A DNA stretch of 64,000 nt from Gloeobacter violaceus PCC 7421 (GCF_000011385.1 NC_005125.1:2480001-2544000); one strand, 5' to 3'; shown: positions 44,054 to 54,911, counted from the first letter of the stretch. Notes: generated from the letters alone by a model not told the origin. A program made the numbers and translations.

Positions 44054-44191
44054 GGCCAATATGTGGGTACAAACAAATCCATTGTGTAAACCGGCTTCAA
44101 TCTCTCGCAGCCAGAGCCGACTGCGTTGATGAAAGTTCTCAGACTGAACGACGGCGGCAATCAGCAGTGAGGTGTCACAAAGTACTGTCAC
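44054..44191 (-). pseudogene. 3'-truncated PIN-domain (VapC-like) toxin gene fragment
   Basis: From GTG 44191 on the minus strand the reading is VTVLCDTSLLIAAVVQSENF, then HQRSRLWLREIEAGL and FVCTHILAE. This is the N-terminal half of a PIN RNase with the first catalytic Asp (CDTS) and the AEL-like acid helix. The match stops at AE, exactly where the ada remnant on the other strand begins, so the two were probably joined by one rearrangement. The remaining PIN acids are lost. No antitoxin gene lies upstream. Confidence 0.6.
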
Positions 44192-44231
44192 GGCCAAAGG
44201 CGAATCGGAGCGTTGTTCGCTGAAGGTGCTT

Positions 44232-44288
44232 CCAGTGCCTTGGTCATCACCTCCGGGTACTTGAGGGCGGAGCCGGTGTTGATGAGCA
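44232..44288 (-). repeat. Partial copy of the thrC 3' end
   Basis: The 57 bp match 44346-44402, the end of thrC, with about five mismatches. Read in frame on the minus strand they give LLINTGSALKYPEVMTKALE beside the true LINTGSALKYPEAMSEALAMR. The two copies are 114 bp apart. The copy is either a fossil of a duplicated thrC tail or a repeat made by slippage. Confidence 0.75.
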
Positions 44289-44334
44289 ATTTCCCTCTGG
44301 TGCTGGAAGAACTGGAAGTGTAAAGGGTAGCCGG

Positions 44335-45522
44335 CTACCGCATCGCCAGTGCCTCGCTCATTGCCTCCGGGTACTTGAGAGCGGAGCCGGTGTTGATGAG
44401 CACCACCCGATCGCGGGAAGCCAGATCGCCGCGCTCGCGCAGGATTTTGGCGGCAGCCAGGGTGGCGGCTCCTTCCGGTGCTGCAAATATCCCGGTGCGA
44501 CCGGCCAAAAGTTTCATCATCTCGCCGCACTGCTCGTCGCTGACGGCGATGGCGGTGCCGCCGGTCTCGCGCACCGCCTGCAGCACCAGAAAATCGCCCA
44601 GGGCCTTAGGTACGCGCAGTCCGGAGGCAAAAGTCCGGGCATCCGGCCAGAATTCGGACTCGGTGCGGCCCTCCTCGAACGCCTTGACCAGCGGAGCGCA
44701 GCCTTCTGCCTGCACGACAATGAGCCGGGGCAGACTTCCCGTCACCCAGCCCATCGCTTTCAATTGCTGCAAGCCCCGCCAGATGCCGATGATTCCGACG
44801 CCGCCCCCGGCCGGGTAGAGGATGGCATCGGGCAACTGCCAGTTCATCTGCTCGGCAAGTTCAAGACCCAGGGTCTTCTTGCCCTCGATGCGGTAAGGCT
44901 CCTTGAGCGTCGAGACGTCGAACCAGCCATGCTCGCGCACCCCCTGGGCAATCAATTTTCCCGCGTCCGAAATCAACCCGTCCACTAATGTCAGATCCGC
45001 GCCGTACAGACGGCATTCGAGCTGGTTGACGGCCGGGGCGTCCCTGGGCATCGCCACGTGCACGCGCAAACCGGCGGCGGCCCCGTAGCAGGCCCAGGCA
45101 CCGCCCGCGTTGCCCGCCGTGGGCAGGGCCACCTCCCGGATACCGAGTTCTTTAGCCTTCGAGATGCCGCAGGAGGCACCCCGCGCCTTGAAGGAGCCGG
45201 TAGGATTGAGCCCGTCGTCTTTGATCCAGACTGTCTCCAATCCCCAGGTTCGGGTGAGCGCGTCGATGGGTAGCAGTGGTGTGAACCCTTCGCCGAAGCT
45301 CACGATATGGGCCGGGTCCATCACGGGCAGCAGTTCCCGGTAGCGCCACATCGACTCGCCGCGGCGGGCGAGCGTCTCTTTATCCACCGAGGCACGGACC
45401 TGTTCGAGGTCGTACTCGACCAACAAAGGCGAAGCGCAGGCAGTGCAAAGGTTGTGGACTTTGCGCGGATCAAAGCGGCTGTCGCAGCGCGGGCAAATCA
45501 AATGGCTGATAAAAGCAAACAT
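44335..45522 (-). CDS. thrC: Threonine synthase
   Basis: The 395-residue PLP enzyme makes threonine from O-phosphohomoserine. An N-terminal zinc-ribbon (CPRCDS, CTACAS) is followed by the fold-II core with GLNPTGSFKARGA (PLP Lys), PTAGNAGGAWACYGAA, and the YPAGGGVGIIGIWRG phosphate-binding loop. The start is ATG 45522. The zinc ribbon is a feature of the plant/cyanobacterial-type enzyme. A copied piece of its last codons lies downstream in the debris region. Confidence 0.93.
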   Translation of the reverse strand: MFAFISHLICPRCDSRFDPRKVHNLCTACASPLLVEYDLEQVRASVDKETLARRGESMWRYRELLPVMDPAHIVSFGEGFTPLLPIDALTRTWGLETVWIKDDGLNPTGSFKARGASCGISKAKELGIREVALPTAGNAGGAWACYGAAAGLRVHVAMPRDAPAVNQLECRLYGADLTLVDGLISDAGKLIAQGVREHGWFDVSTLKEPYRIEGKKTLGLELAEQMNWQLPDAILYPAGGGVGIIGIWRGLQQLKAMGWVTGSLPRLIVVQAEGCAPLVKAFEEGRTESEFWPDARTFASGLRVPKALGDFLVLQAVRETGGTAIAVSDEQCGEMMKLLAGRTGIFAAPEGAATLAAAKILRERGDLASRDRVVLINTGSALKYPEAMSEALAMR

Positions 45523-45626
45523 CGCGACTATTTCAGAGGACAGAAGCCAAAACAGGTATTCATTTCATAGCATGGGAAACATAGACAACTTTCGTTCCAG
45601 TATTCGTGGGCGAGAAAGGTACTTCC

Positions 45627-46214
45627 GTGCATCTGTTTGGCCGCAACGTCTTCGTGTGGTTGGTCGCTGCTTTCGGTTCGTTCCTCGCTCTGGCCGGCTG
45701 CCAGACCGTCGGGGATCTGACCACCGAGGCAAAAGCCTTTGTAGAGCGGGCGGCAGCGCCCTCCCAACCGCCCGCCCCGGGGACTGAGAAGCCCCAGACG
45801 GACGCCCTGGGCCAGATGGAGGAGCGCATCGTGCGCGACATCAACGCGATCCGCGAGCGCAACGACCTCGCACCCCTCAAGCCCAACGCCAAGCTCGCCC
45901 GAGTGGCCCGTAACTACAGCCGATTGATGGCCGAGCAGAACTTTTTCAGCCATACCGGCCCCAAAGGCGACAGCGTCGCCGACCGGGTGCGCTCGGCAGG
46001 AATCTTTTATCTGGTGGTGGGCGAGAACCTGGCCTACGTCAGCGGCTCGAAGCGACCGGTCGAAATCGCGGTACAAGGCTGGATGAAAAGCCCCGGCCAC
46101 CGCGAGAACATCCTGCGGCCGGTGTACATGGAGACCGGGATAGGTGCCTGGAAAAAGGGCAACAAAATATACTACACGCAAGTATTTCTCACCCAGGTCT
46201 CGCTAAGACGCTAG
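45627..46214 (+). CDS. CAP-domain (SCP/PR1-like) lipoprotein
   Basis: From GTG 45627 (AAAGG 7 nt upstream) the protein has a lipoprotein signal (GSFLALAGC), a linker to residue about 65, then a CAP domain: IVRDINAIRERNDLAPLKPNAKLARVARNYSRLMAEQNFFSHTGP, VGENLAYVSGS and QGWMKSPGHRENILRPVYMETGIG with the conserved His and Glu. An in-frame GTG at 45606 is less favoured. It is exported and anchored outside the cytoplasmic membrane. CAP proteins act in matrix, lipid or protease roles; here unknown. Confidence 0.85.
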   Translation: MHLFGRNVFVWLVAAFGSFLALAGCQTVGDLTTEAKAFVERAAAPSQPPAPGTEKPQTDALGQMEERIVRDINAIRERNDLAPLKPNAKLARVARNYSRLMAEQNFFSHTGPKGDSVADRVRSAGIFYLVVGENLAYVSGSKRPVEIAVQGWMKSPGHRENILRPVYMETGIGAWKKGNKIYYTQVFLTQVSLRR

Positions 46215-46347
46215 TCGCTGGAGTCAACCATGAAAGATCCCGCCGAAGTGCTCGTCGCCCATTGCGATGCACTGGATGAAGGCGCAATAGGTATTGCGCC
46301 GGGGGCCGGTGGGCTGGCCGGGGGCGCTGAAGGGAAGCACCGCCGCT

Positions 46348-46785
46348 TCAAATGCCGGGTAGTTTGCCTTTGATCACCTGGAAGAGATCCGCGGGTAGGT
46401 TTTCCTGCAGTACGTTGCTGAAGGTGGGGACAAAATTGTCGAGCTTGTCGGCGGGCACCCCCACCTGGCCGAGGCGGGCGAATAGTTGCGCGGCGGCCCC
46501 GACTCCGCCCAGGCCGCCCACGGCCCCGGCCACTTTGCCCACCATGCCGCCCAAAAAGGACGATTCTTCTTTTTGCTTTTCGGTGACAAGGGCCTGCTCG
46601 ATCCAGCCGCGGGCCGCCGGAAAGCGCTCCATCAACGTGTCGAAGGTGCCCGCTTCCAGTTGCCGGCTGAGAAACTGAAAAGCCACCCCGGCGGCGGAGA
46701 CGGCCACCGATTGGGGGATGCCGAGGCGGGCGGCGATCTGGACCACGATCTGCTCGGCCGGGGAAGCGGTTGCGCTGGATACCAT
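46348..46785 (-). CDS. DUF2780-family protein
   Basis: The 145-residue protein begins MVSSATASPAEQIVVQIAARLGIPQSVAVSAAG and has a Gly/Ala-rich middle (GGMVGKVAGAVGGLGGVGAAAQLFARLGQVGV) before KLDNFVPTFSNVLQENLPADLFQVI. The layout matches DUF2780, a bacterial family of unknown role. The span 46215-46347 before it holds only a short questionable frame (see rejected). Confidence 0.7.
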   Translation of the reverse strand: MVSSATASPAEQIVVQIAARLGIPQSVAVSAAGVAFQFLSRQLEAGTFDTLMERFPAARGWIEQALVTEKQKEESSFLGGMVGKVAGAVGGLGGVGAAAQLFARLGQVGVPADKLDNFVPTFSNVLQENLPADLFQVIKGKLPGI

Positions 46786-46891
46786 AGAGCACCTGGAAAG
46801 TGAATGCCGAGATCATATCAACATGTCCGCCCGTTCCTCTGCTTGCGGGCAAACTGCCGCTCCACCGAGGCGCTACGATAAAAACGCCTCG

Positions 46892-47200
46892 ATGGAAACC
46901 GCCATGTCCGATGCTTTCAGCGCCCAAATCAGCGAGCGGATCTGCCGACACATGAACGAAGATCACGGCGACGCCATCGCCCTCTACGCCCGCGCCTTCG
47001 GTGGTGCAGGCGACTGCGAAGCCGCCCGGATGCTGTCGATCGACGCGCAGGGCATGAATTTGCTGGTCAGCGACAAAGACGCCCAGGTACCGGTTCGCGT
47101 CACCTTCGAGCGGCCCCTCAAAGACGCTGAGGACGCGCATCAGACGCTGATTGGCATGGTCAAAACGGCCCGCGCCCGACTTTCCGGGCAACCCTCCTGA
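46892..47200 (+). CDS. DUF2470-domain protein
   Basis: The 102-residue protein has the DUF2470 motif ERICRHMNEDHGDAIALYARAFGG near the start and TFERPLKDAEDAHQTLIGMVKTAR near the end, with IDAQGMNLLVS between. The domain is found C-terminally in haem-utilisation HugZ-like proteins and alone in cyanobacteria. ATG 46892 is chosen; ATG 46904 is also possible. Followed 11 nt later by a coiled-coil gene, likely in one operon. Confidence 0.8.
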   Translation: METAMSDAFSAQISERICRHMNEDHGDAIALYARAFGGAGDCEAARMLSIDAQGMNLLVSDKDAQVPVRVTFERPLKDAEDAHQTLIGMVKTARARLSGQPS

Positions 47201-47211
47201 GGTATTGCGCC

Positions 47212-47592
47212 ATGGCCCTCAGCGAAGAACAAGTCGCGCGCCGCGCCCTCGCCATCCGCATCAAACAGCAGCTCACCGAGCTGTCCAAGGAAATGCAAAA
47301 GTGGCAGGGTTACGTGGAGCTGGCCAAGAAGCAAAATCGCCCGGACATGTCAAGCCAGGCCGAGCAGCGCATTGCCGAACTGACCGAGCGGGCGCGCGCC
47401 CTCTGGAAGCAGCGCGACGAATTGCTCACCGAGGAGCGCTTCGCCGAACTGGAAATTGACGACGAACTGGCGGCCCTCAAGCGGCAGGTCCAAAAAGACG
47501 ACGGCGTCACCGACGCCGAATTTGAAGAGATCGACGACGAACTCGAACGGCTCAAGCGGCAGGCCGAAAGCGACCGTCCTCCCGCCGATTAA
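47212..47592 (+). CDS. Small coiled-coil protein
   Basis: The 126-residue, highly charged protein is probably one long helical hairpin or coiled coil: [21 protein letters not shown], then [20 protein letters not shown] and [14 protein letters not shown] with DELERLKRQ. No family was recognised. It follows the DUF2470 gene closely and its stop overlaps the tatD stop by 4 nt on the opposite strand. Confidence 0.6.
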   Translation: MALSEEQVARRALAIRIKQQLTELSKEMQKWQGYVELAKKQNRPDMSSQAEQRIAELTERARALWKQRDELLTEERFAELEIDDELAALKRQVQKDDGVTDAEFEEIDDELERLKRQAESDRPPAD

Positions 47593-48380
47593 GCCGCGGG
47601 AGTCGGCAGGCGAAATAGACGCCGGGCGTTGGCGGCGGTCAACTGGGCAACCGCTTCTGGAGTTTTACTGCGCAACTCGGCCACTTTCTCGGCGACGTGG
47701 GCGACGTAGGCGGGCTCGTTGCGCTTGCCGCGCTTGGGGACCGGCGCCAGGAAGGGACAATCGGTCTCCACAAGCAATAGCTCGTCGGGCACCACCCCCA
47801 CCGACTGCTGCAGCAGGATGGCGTTTTTGAAAGTGACGATGCCGCTGAAACTGACAAACATGCCCAGTTCGACAAACCAGCGGGTCTCCTCGGGCGTGCC
47901 GCCCCAGCAGTGCATCACTCCCCGCATCGGCCCCATCTCTTCGAGAATGCGCCGGGTGGCAGGTGCCGCGTCGCGACAGTGGATGATTACCGGCAGGTCC
48001 AGTTCCTGGGCGAGGGCGATCTGGTCGCGAAAGGCCCGCTCCTGCTCCGCAGGATTGTCGGCTTTAAAAAAATCGAGGCCGGTCTCGCCGATGGCCACCA
48101 CCCGCTTATCCGAACGGGCGTAGTCGCGGATGCGACCGGCGAGAGCTGCGTCCCAGCGCCGCTCGACATCGAGCGGGTGGAGCCCCACCGCCAAAAACAC
48201 CTCCGGGTAGCGGTCGGCCAGCGCCTGCATGCCCGGGAAATCCTCCGGCTTGACGCAGGCGTGCACCAGTTGCACCACCCCCGCCGCGCGCCAGTTGTGG
48301 GCGACCGCGTCCAGGTCGGCGGCAAAATTTTCGTAGTTGATGTGGACGTGGGTGTCGACTAGACCGCTCAGCGTCGCCAT
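47589..48380 (-). CDS. tatD: TatD-family metal-dependent hydrolase
   Basis: From ATG 48380 the 263-residue protein has the TatD metal site in order: [20 protein letters not shown] (Glu), VIIHCRDA (His), GVMHCWGG (His) and [12 protein letters not shown] (Asp). TatD proteins are 3'-5' DNases or quality-control hydrolases. The cyanobacterial-type reading [22 protein letters not shown] is also present. The longer frame to 48533 has an unconserved basic N-terminus. Confidence 0.92.
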   Translation of the reverse strand: MATLSGLVDTHVHINYENFAADLDAVAHNWRAAGVVQLVHACVKPEDFPGMQALADRYPEVFLAVGLHPLDVERRWDAALAGRIRDYARSDKRVVAIGETGLDFFKADNPAEQERAFRDQIALAQELDLPVIIHCRDAAPATRRILEEMGPMRGVMHCWGGTPEETRWFVELGMFVSFSGIVTFKNAILLQQSVGVVPDELLLVETDCPFLAPVPKRGKRNEPAYVAHVAEKVAELRSKTPEAVAQLTAANARRLFRLPTPAA

Positions 48381-48495
48381 GGTTTGCCCTTGACCGTTCT
48401 TTACAATCCTAGCTTCGCCGCCCACCCCGCCGCGACCGGAGCGCCGGGGGCGCGGTACGATGAGGAAGCTTTTTGTTCTGGAAGTACATTTAGCC

Positions 48496-49038
48496 ATGCG
48501 GATTCCACCCATCGAGCCGGAAAGCGCCGACAAGCAACTGAAAACCGTCTACGACGCACTCAAAAAGCAATACGGAACTGAACTGAACCCGCTCAAGGTG
48601 CTCGCCCACCGGCCCCAGGTGATGCGGGCGGTGATGAATCTGTATGGAGCGATCCACACCCACAGCGACACGATTTCCGACGAACTCAAAGAACTGATCA
48701 GCCTGCGCGTCGCCCAGATCAACAGCTGCCGCGACTACTGCGTGCCGATGCACACCTATATGCTCCACAAACAGGGCACCGTCGAGGAAAAAATCCGCGC
48801 CCTCCCCCGCTCCGCCACCAGCGATCTGTACTCAGAAGCCGAAAAAGTCGCCCTCGAATACGCCGAGCGGATCACCGTGCCGTCCACGATGGTCACCGAG
48901 GGCCTGTTCGAGCGGCTCAAAGCCCACTACGGCGAAGGGGACATCGTCGAATTAACCGCAGTGATCAGCACCCTCAACTTCTGGACGAAATTTATTGACG
49001 CCCTCGAAATTCCCCTCGACGACGTGTTCAAAGAGTAG
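48496..49038 (+). CDS. Carboxymuconolactone decarboxylase/AhpD-like protein
   Basis: The 180-residue helical protein has the CMD/AhpD signature: [24 protein letters not shown], with CxxxC and a following His. [16 protein letters not shown] precedes it and VEYA-type [37 protein letters not shown] follows. Family members act in peroxide defence or as carboxymuconolactone decarboxylase. Start ATG 48496; an upstream GTG/ATG at 48460 would add 12 residues. Divergent from tatD. Confidence 0.85.
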   Translation: MRIPPIEPESADKQLKTVYDALKKQYGTELNPLKVLAHRPQVMRAVMNLYGAIHTHSDTISDELKELISLRVAQINSCRDYCVPMHTYMLHKQGTVEEKIRALPRSATSDLYSEAEKVALEYAERITVPSTMVTEGLFERLKAHYGEGDIVELTAVISTLNFWTKFIDALEIPLDDVFKE

Positions 49039-49092
49039 AGCGCGACCTTACCGAACGGCGTAAAGCCTCCGGATTTATCCGTGGGGAGGATG

Positions 49093-50523
<1,431 letters not shown>

Positions 50524-51351
50524 TTAAGCGGGAACGGGAGTGCGGCTGTAGAAGTCGGACAACAGCTCAAAGAGTGCGCGGTCGGGACATTCTTGGGGCA
50601 CCACGCCTTCGGGGCAAGCAAGAAGGTGATCGGCGATGTTGAGGTAGTACTGGCAGACCGGTTCGAGGGAAGGGTCGGTCTCGGCCATCTCGAAGATCGT
50701 CTTGCCCTTGACGCGCGAAACGCGAATGTCTTCGATGAGGGGCAAAATTTCGAGTACTGGCATCGGCACCGCCTCGACGTACTTGTCGATGAGGTCGCGT
50801 TTATTGGTGCGGTTGCCCACCAGACCCGCCAGTTTCAGCGGGTGGGTGCGGGCCTTCTCGCGGCACGATGCGGCGATGCGGTTGGCGGCAAATAGAGCGT
50901 CAAATCCGTTGTCGGTAATAATCACGCAGTAATCGGCGTAATTGAGCGGGGCGGCGAATCCGCCGCAGACGACATCGCCCAGGACATCGAACAGAATCAC
51001 GTCGTGATCTTCGAAGGCGCGCAACTCTTTAAGCAGCTTCATCGTCTCGCCCACCACGTAGCCGCCGCAGCCGGCCCCCGCCGGCGGACCGCCCGCCTCC
51101 ACGCAGTGCACGCCGCCGTAACCTTCGTAGATCACATCTTCGGCGTAGACATCTTCGTAGTGATAATCTTTCTCTTCGAGCGTGTCGATGATTGTCGGGA
51201 TGAGAAACCCAGTCAGGGTAAACGTGCTGTCGTGCTTGGGATCGCAACCGATTTGCAATACCCGACGGCCACGCTTGGCCAAAGCCACCGAAATGTTGCA
51301 GCTGGTCGTCGATTTTCCGATGCCACCCTTGCCGTAGACTGCTAGCTTCAC
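50524..51351 (-). CDS. chlL: Light-independent protochlorophyllide reductase ATPase subunit L
   Basis: ChlL is the NifH-like ATPase that passes electrons to ChlN-ChlB. Seen: Walker [25 protein letters not shown] (switch), and the two cluster cysteines in GAGCGGY and DVVCGGFA. I start at GTG 51351 (KLAVYGKGG follows at once) because AGGAG lies 7 nt upstream; a longer frame adds 8 residues including that site. The 275-residue product is near the usual length. Oxygen sensitivity of the cluster makes it a dark-phase enzyme. Confidence 0.96.
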   Translation of the reverse strand: MKLAVYGKGGIGKSTTSCNISVALAKRGRRVLQIGCDPKHDSTFTLTGFLIPTIIDTLEEKDYHYEDVYAEDVIYEGYGGVHCVEAGGPPAGAGCGGYVVGETMKLLKELRAFEDHDVILFDVLGDVVCGGFAAPLNYADYCVIITDNGFDALFAANRIAASCREKARTHPLKLAGLVGNRTNKRDLIDKYVEAVPMPVLEILPLIEDIRVSRVKGKTIFEMAETDPSLEPVCQYYLNIADHLLACPEGVVPQECPDRALFELLSDFYSRTPVPA

Positions 51352-51479
51352 GACGATACTCCTTTGCGCAAACAACGGAGATCTAGGCCGTTGCTGGGTT
51401 TCACTCTACACTACAACCGCAAATGCCCAAGAAAATGCGGCTCATTGCAACGTTATATGAAGAGCGGGGGATGCCCGGA

Positions 51480-51507
51480 TTGACATGTCGGGACAGTCTG
51501 TTACAAT
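51480..51507 (+). promoter_or_regulatory. Strong sigma70-type promoter candidate upstream of the DUF3155 gene
   Basis: TTGACA (51480-51485) is perfect, followed after 16 bp by TACAAT (51502-51507), five of six. Transcription would begin near 51514, so the coding start at GTG 51551 fits, and the longer frame beginning at 51485 does not. The rest of the 199-bp chlL-DUF3155 gap should hold the divergent chlL promoter. Confidence 0.7.
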
Positions 51508-51550
51508 CCGTGAAGTTTTAACCGCTCGTACTCGTGAGGAGGTTCTGGTC

Positions 51551-51856
51551 GTGTCCAGAAGCGCCATCCCGGCAGACCGGCGCGGTCGCCAGCTGCTCAA
51601 ACAGATTCCCCAGTTTCGCATTTGCTGCTCTGAGGACAAGCCGGTCACCGCCGCCCGCCGATTCGTTCAAGAAAACAACATCGTGCCGCCGGCGGTGATC
51701 GCGGTGCAGCGCAACCAGCAGGCGGCCGAGCGCTTTTTCTGGTCGACGCGGGGACTATTTGGGGCGCGCTACGCCGAGGAGCACTATTTTCTATTTCCGT
51801 CGCTGGTGGCGATCGTGCACCAGCAGGCCAATGTGGGCGAGCAAAAAGTCGGCTGA
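51551..51856 (+). CDS. Conserved cyanobacterial protein (DUF3155-like)
   Basis: The 101-residue protein fits, from memory, a small cyanobacterial family: RGRQLLKQIPQFRICC, SEDKPVTAARRFVQENNI, PPAVIAVQRNQQAAERFFW, then RGLFGARYAEEHYFLFPSL. GTG 51551 is chosen because AGGAGG lies 8 nt upstream and the promoter candidate starts transcription just before it. Function unknown. It precedes ndhH copy 1 by 51 nt in the same direction and may be co-transcribed. Confidence 0.75.
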   Translation: MSRSAIPADRRGRQLLKQIPQFRICCSEDKPVTAARRFVQENNIVPPAVIAVQRNQQAAERFFWSTRGLFGARYAEEHYFLFPSLVAIVHQQANVGEQKVG

Positions 51857-51907
51857 CCAACCGAGGCTATGCTTGAAGTAGAGCCCCACCCGTAAAGAGA
51901 CATTGCC

Positions 51908-53089
51908 ATGTCGATGCTTGAGACCCGCGCGGAGCGCATGGTCATCAATCTCGGGCCGCACCACCCCTCGATGCACGGTGTGCTGCGCCTGATTGTCACC
52001 CTTGACGGCGAGAATGTGGTCGATTGCGTGCCGGTGCTCGGCTATCTGCACCGCTCGATGGAGAAGATTGCCGAGAGCCGCACAATTATCCAGTACCTGC
52101 CCTACGTGACGCGCTGGGATTACCTGGCGACGATGTTCACCGAGGCGATCACCGTCAACGCGCCGGAGCAGTTGGCCGGGGTACAGGTACCGCGCCGGGC
52201 GCGGTACATCCGTGTGATCATGCTCGAACTGTCGCGGATTGCCAGCCATCTGTTGTGGCTCGGACCGTTTATGGCCGACATCGGCGCCACCTCGCCGTTT
52301 TTTTATATCTTCCGCGAGCGGGAGATGATCTACGACCTCTTTGAGGCGGCCACCGGCATGCGGATGATGCACAATTACTTTCGCGTCGGCGGGGTGGCGG
52401 TGGACTTGCCCTACGGCTGGGTAGACAAGGCAAGAGACTTCTGCAATTACCTGCCGCCCAAAATCGACGAGTACGAACGGCTAATCACCAACAACCCGAT
52501 CTTCCGAGGCCGCGTCGAAGGCCTCGGCTACATCGGCCGCGAGGATGCGATCAACTGGGGGCTTTCCGGGCCGATGCTGCGCGCCTCGGGGGTCAACTGG
52601 GATCTGCGCAAGGTTGATCACTACGAAATTTACGACGAACTGGACTGGAATGTCGCCTGGGACACCGGCGGCGACACCCTGGCGCGCTACGTCGTGCGCA
52701 TCCAGGAAATGCGCGAATCGGTCAAAATGATTCGCCAGGCCCTCGATCAACTGCCCGGCGGCCCCTACGAGAATCTGGAGGCCCAGCGGCTGTCCGGCGG
52801 CCCCAAGTCCGAATGGAATGGCTTCGACTACCAGTTCATCGGCAAGAAGTCCTCTCCGACTTTTAAGATGCCCAGGGGCGAGCACTACGTGCGCGTCGAA
52901 GCGCCCAAGGGCGAGCTGGGGGTGTATCTGATCGGCGACGACAGTACCTTCCCGTGGCGCTGGAAGATTCGGCCGCCCGGGTTTATCAACCTGGCGGTCC
53001 TGCCCAAGCTGGTGCAGGGGACGAAGCTTGCCGACTTGATGGCGATTCTCGGGTCGGTGGACATCATCATGGGCGAGGTCGACCGCTAG
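51908..53089 (+). CDS. ndhH: NAD(P)H-quinone oxidoreductase subunit H, copy 1
   Basis: NdhH is the 49-kDa-type subunit of cyanobacterial NDH-1 that lines the quinone site with NdhK. The 393 residues have [62 protein letters not shown] and the terminal [16 protein letters not shown] second, diverged ndhH lies at 60605-61789. It overlaps the next gene by 4 nt at the stops. AGAGACATTGCC precedes the ATG. Confidence 0.95.
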   Translation: MSMLETRAERMVINLGPHHPSMHGVLRLIVTLDGENVVDCVPVLGYLHRSMEKIAESRTIIQYLPYVTRWDYLATMFTEAITVNAPEQLAGVQVPRRARYIRVIMLELSRIASHLLWLGPFMADIGATSPFFYIFREREMIYDLFEAATGMRMMHNYFRVGGVAVDLPYGWVDKARDFCNYLPPKIDEYERLITNNPIFRGRVEGLGYIGREDAINWGLSGPMLRASGVNWDLRKVDHYEIYDELDWNVAWDTGGDTLARYVVRIQEMRESVKMIRQALDQLPGGPYENLEAQRLSGGPKSEWNGFDYQFIGKKSSPTFKMPRGEHYVRVEAPKGELGVYLIGDDSTFPWRWKIRPPGFINLAVLPKLVQGTKLADLMAILGSVDIIMGEVDR

Positions 53090-53430
53090 CGCCCCGGCTG
53101 TAACCAGTACAGGACGCTCGTGGCGGCGAAGATCGCCATCATCCCGATCGACAGGCCGTACCAGAACTGCAAGGGCCGGTCCAGCAGCACGGTTTCCTCC
53201 GGGGCGAACCAGCCCATCTCGGCGGCCTGGCGCAAAATCCGGCCGCTCAGCCAGCAAAGAGCGAGCAGCAGCAAGCCGCCCACGACCACACCGCCCGAAT
53301 CCTGCCGGTAAAAGCTGTACCAGGCGAGGGTCGGCCAGTCGATGCCGGGCGTGCTCTGCCGCCACAGCCGCCAACCCAGAAGCGCGCAGGCGAGGGCCAC
53401 CCCGCCCAGGTAGAGCGCCCGGTTCAGCAT
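53086..53430 (-). CDS. Small membrane protein, unknown function
   Basis: The 114-residue protein has about three hydrophobic stretches: [38 protein letters not shown], and [21 protein letters not shown]. No family recognised. It shares 7 nt with the end of the lipoprotein gene upstream and 4 nt with ndhH downstream, so it is probably in an operon with the lipoprotein gene. Confidence 0.6.
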   Translation of the reverse strand: MLNRALYLGGVALACALLGWRLWRQSTPGIDWPTLAWYSFYRQDSGGVVVGGLLLLALCWLSGRILRQAAEMGWFAPEETVLLDRPLQFWYGLSIGMMAIFAATSVLYWLQPGR

Positions 53431-54353
53431 CCGCCGCCCCCGCCGGTATAGATGACTTCCCAGGTTCCCTCCCGGCGCTTGAGGATCTGATAGCGGTAGA
53501 CTTCGTTTGCTGTCTGCTCGACAATCAACTCCGGGGTGCCGTCGCGGTCGAGATCGATAGTATCGCGGAACACCTGGCCGATAAAGTCCTGGCCGTAGAT
53601 GTCAGAAAAGCGCTTTTGCTCGGCGTAGACCACCTGCCAGCCTTCGTCGACGGATTCGAGCAGCACAAAGGCCGTCGCCCCCGCCCGCCCCACCGAATCG
53701 GCCAGGGCGCTCACGGTGCCCACCAGGGCCGGTTTGCCCGCCACGCTGATCCGGGCGGCGTCGGTCAACTGGGCGGCTTGCAGATAGGACGGGGTCAGGC
53801 CCAACTGGCCGAGCCGTTCGCGGGCCGTCCGCTCGAGGAGGGCGCGCTCCTGAGCGGTGAGTGCCGCCGCCGGTTGGGGCGAATCGAGGAGGAGCGCCGT
53901 GCTCGCAAGCCAGTAGGTGAGCCCCTGGGCGCTGAAGGTTTCTGGGCCCGCCGGGACGCTCAACTGCAGCCGGGCGCTGTACTGGGCCGGGTAGCAGCTG
54001 TATTCGGCCGCCCCGGTGGCCTGCACCCTGCCCACCAGCTGTCCCTGGCGGTAAAGGGGCAGCACCCGCTCCGCTGTATGGCGCTCCATGAATTTCGTGT
54101 CGCCGGTCGGCTCGTAGAAATGGCCCTTCTCGATTTTGACCACCGGCTCGATGGTCACCCCGCCGTGCTCGCGGTCCTGGGTGACCAGAAACAGGACCGT
54201 ATCGACGTAGCCGGGAGCCGAACAGGTGACCAGCAACAGGCTGCACAGCGCCAAAAGCTGTCTCCATGCTCTTGCTGGAGGAAATGAAGGCAGTGCGATG
54301 GCTGGGAAATTCCAGGAATAGTGCTGACTTTTGAGCGACATCCAGATGGGCAT
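53424..54353 (-). CDS. Lipoprotein with a VCBS/FG-GAP-like segment, unknown function
   Basis: The 309-residue protein has a lipoprotein signal (LLALCSLLLVTCSAPG). The middle is a mixed domain with many Gln/Thr, and the end holds DTIDLDRDGTPELIVEQTANEVYRYQIL, a calcium-binding-loop-like repeat often found in secreted proteins. The extreme C-terminus is GGGGGC. I cannot name it. The start may be ATG 54353 or ATG 54341 (MSLKSQHYSW). Upstream of a membrane-protein gene that it overlaps. Confidence 0.6.
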   Translation of the reverse strand: MPIWMSLKSQHYSWNFPAIALPSFPPARAWRQLLALCSLLLVTCSAPGYVDTVLFLVTQDREHGGVTIEPVVKIEKGHFYEPTGDTKFMERHTAERVLPLYRQGQLVGRVQATGAAEYSCYPAQYSARLQLSVPAGPETFSAQGLTYWLASTALLLDSPQPAAALTAQERALLERTARERLGQLGLTPSYLQAAQLTDAARISVAGKPALVGTVSALADSVGRAGATAFVLLESVDEGWQVVYAEQKRFSDIYGQDFIGQVFRDTIDLDRDGTPELIVEQTANEVYRYQILKRREGTWEVIYTGGGGGC

Positions 54354-54470
54354 GTGCCGGCGGACCCCTGCGGACTACCAGACTAGCGCACCTGTGCCTG
54401 GCGGTATCATGGGGTGGGTTTTCAAGTGACGCAACCCACTCTATTGCTGTTTATTCGGGAGAAGACGCCC

Positions 54471-54908
54471 ATGGCCCTCAACGTCGGAGACAAAGCCCCC
54501 GACTTCACCGCCAAGGACACCCACGGCAACACCGTGTCGCTCGCCAGTCTGGCCGGCAAGAAGTTTGTCCTCTACTTTTACCCCAAAGACGACACCCCCG
54601 GCTGCACCAAGGAAGCCTGCTCCTTCCGCGACAACTGGTCGACTTATCAAGCCCAGGGTCTCGGCGTCTACGGTGTGAGCATGGACGACGAGGCGTCCCA
54701 CCAGGCTTTCACCAGCAAGTACGCACTGCCCTTTCCGCTTCTGGCCGACACCGACGGTACACTTGCCAAAGCCTACGACGCCGACGCCGGCAACTACGCC
54801 AAGCGCATCACCTACGTCATCGACGAAGCGGGCAAGATCGCTCAAGTCTTCACCTCCGTCAACTCCGCTTCCCACGCGAGCGATGTGCTCGCCGCCGTCG
54901 GTGTCTAG
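54471..54908 (+). CDS. Peroxiredoxin, PrxQ/BCP type
   Basis: The 145-residue thiol peroxidase starts ALNVGDKAPDFTAKDTHG and has the peroxidatic Cys with the nearby resolving Cys in DDTPGCTKEACSFRD, the PrxQ spacing. It should reduce peroxides with thioredoxin. No signal peptide. ATG 54471 is chosen over the upstream codons of the longer frame. A second PrxQ starts 3 nt after its stop. Confidence 0.9.
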   Translation: MALNVGDKAPDFTAKDTHGNTVSLASLAGKKFVLYFYPKDDTPGCTKEACSFRDNWSTYQAQGLGVYGVSMDDEASHQAFTSKYALPFPLLADTDGTLAKAYDADAGNYAKRITYVIDEAGKIAQVFTSVNSASHASDVLAAVGV

Positions 54909-54911
54909 GCG

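Noticed and set aside
46230-46373. 47-codon plus-strand frame between the CAP and DUF2780 genes
   Set aside because: It has GGAG 7 nt before the ATG, but its end runs into the DUF2780 gene on the other strand and the product (MKDPAEVLVAHCDALDEGAI onward) matches nothing I know. Left as doubtful.
51485-51550. Longer start for the DUF3155-like gene
   Set aside because: It would begin inside the -35/-10 promoter candidate, before transcription starts, and has no ribosome-binding site; GTG 51551 has AGGAGG.
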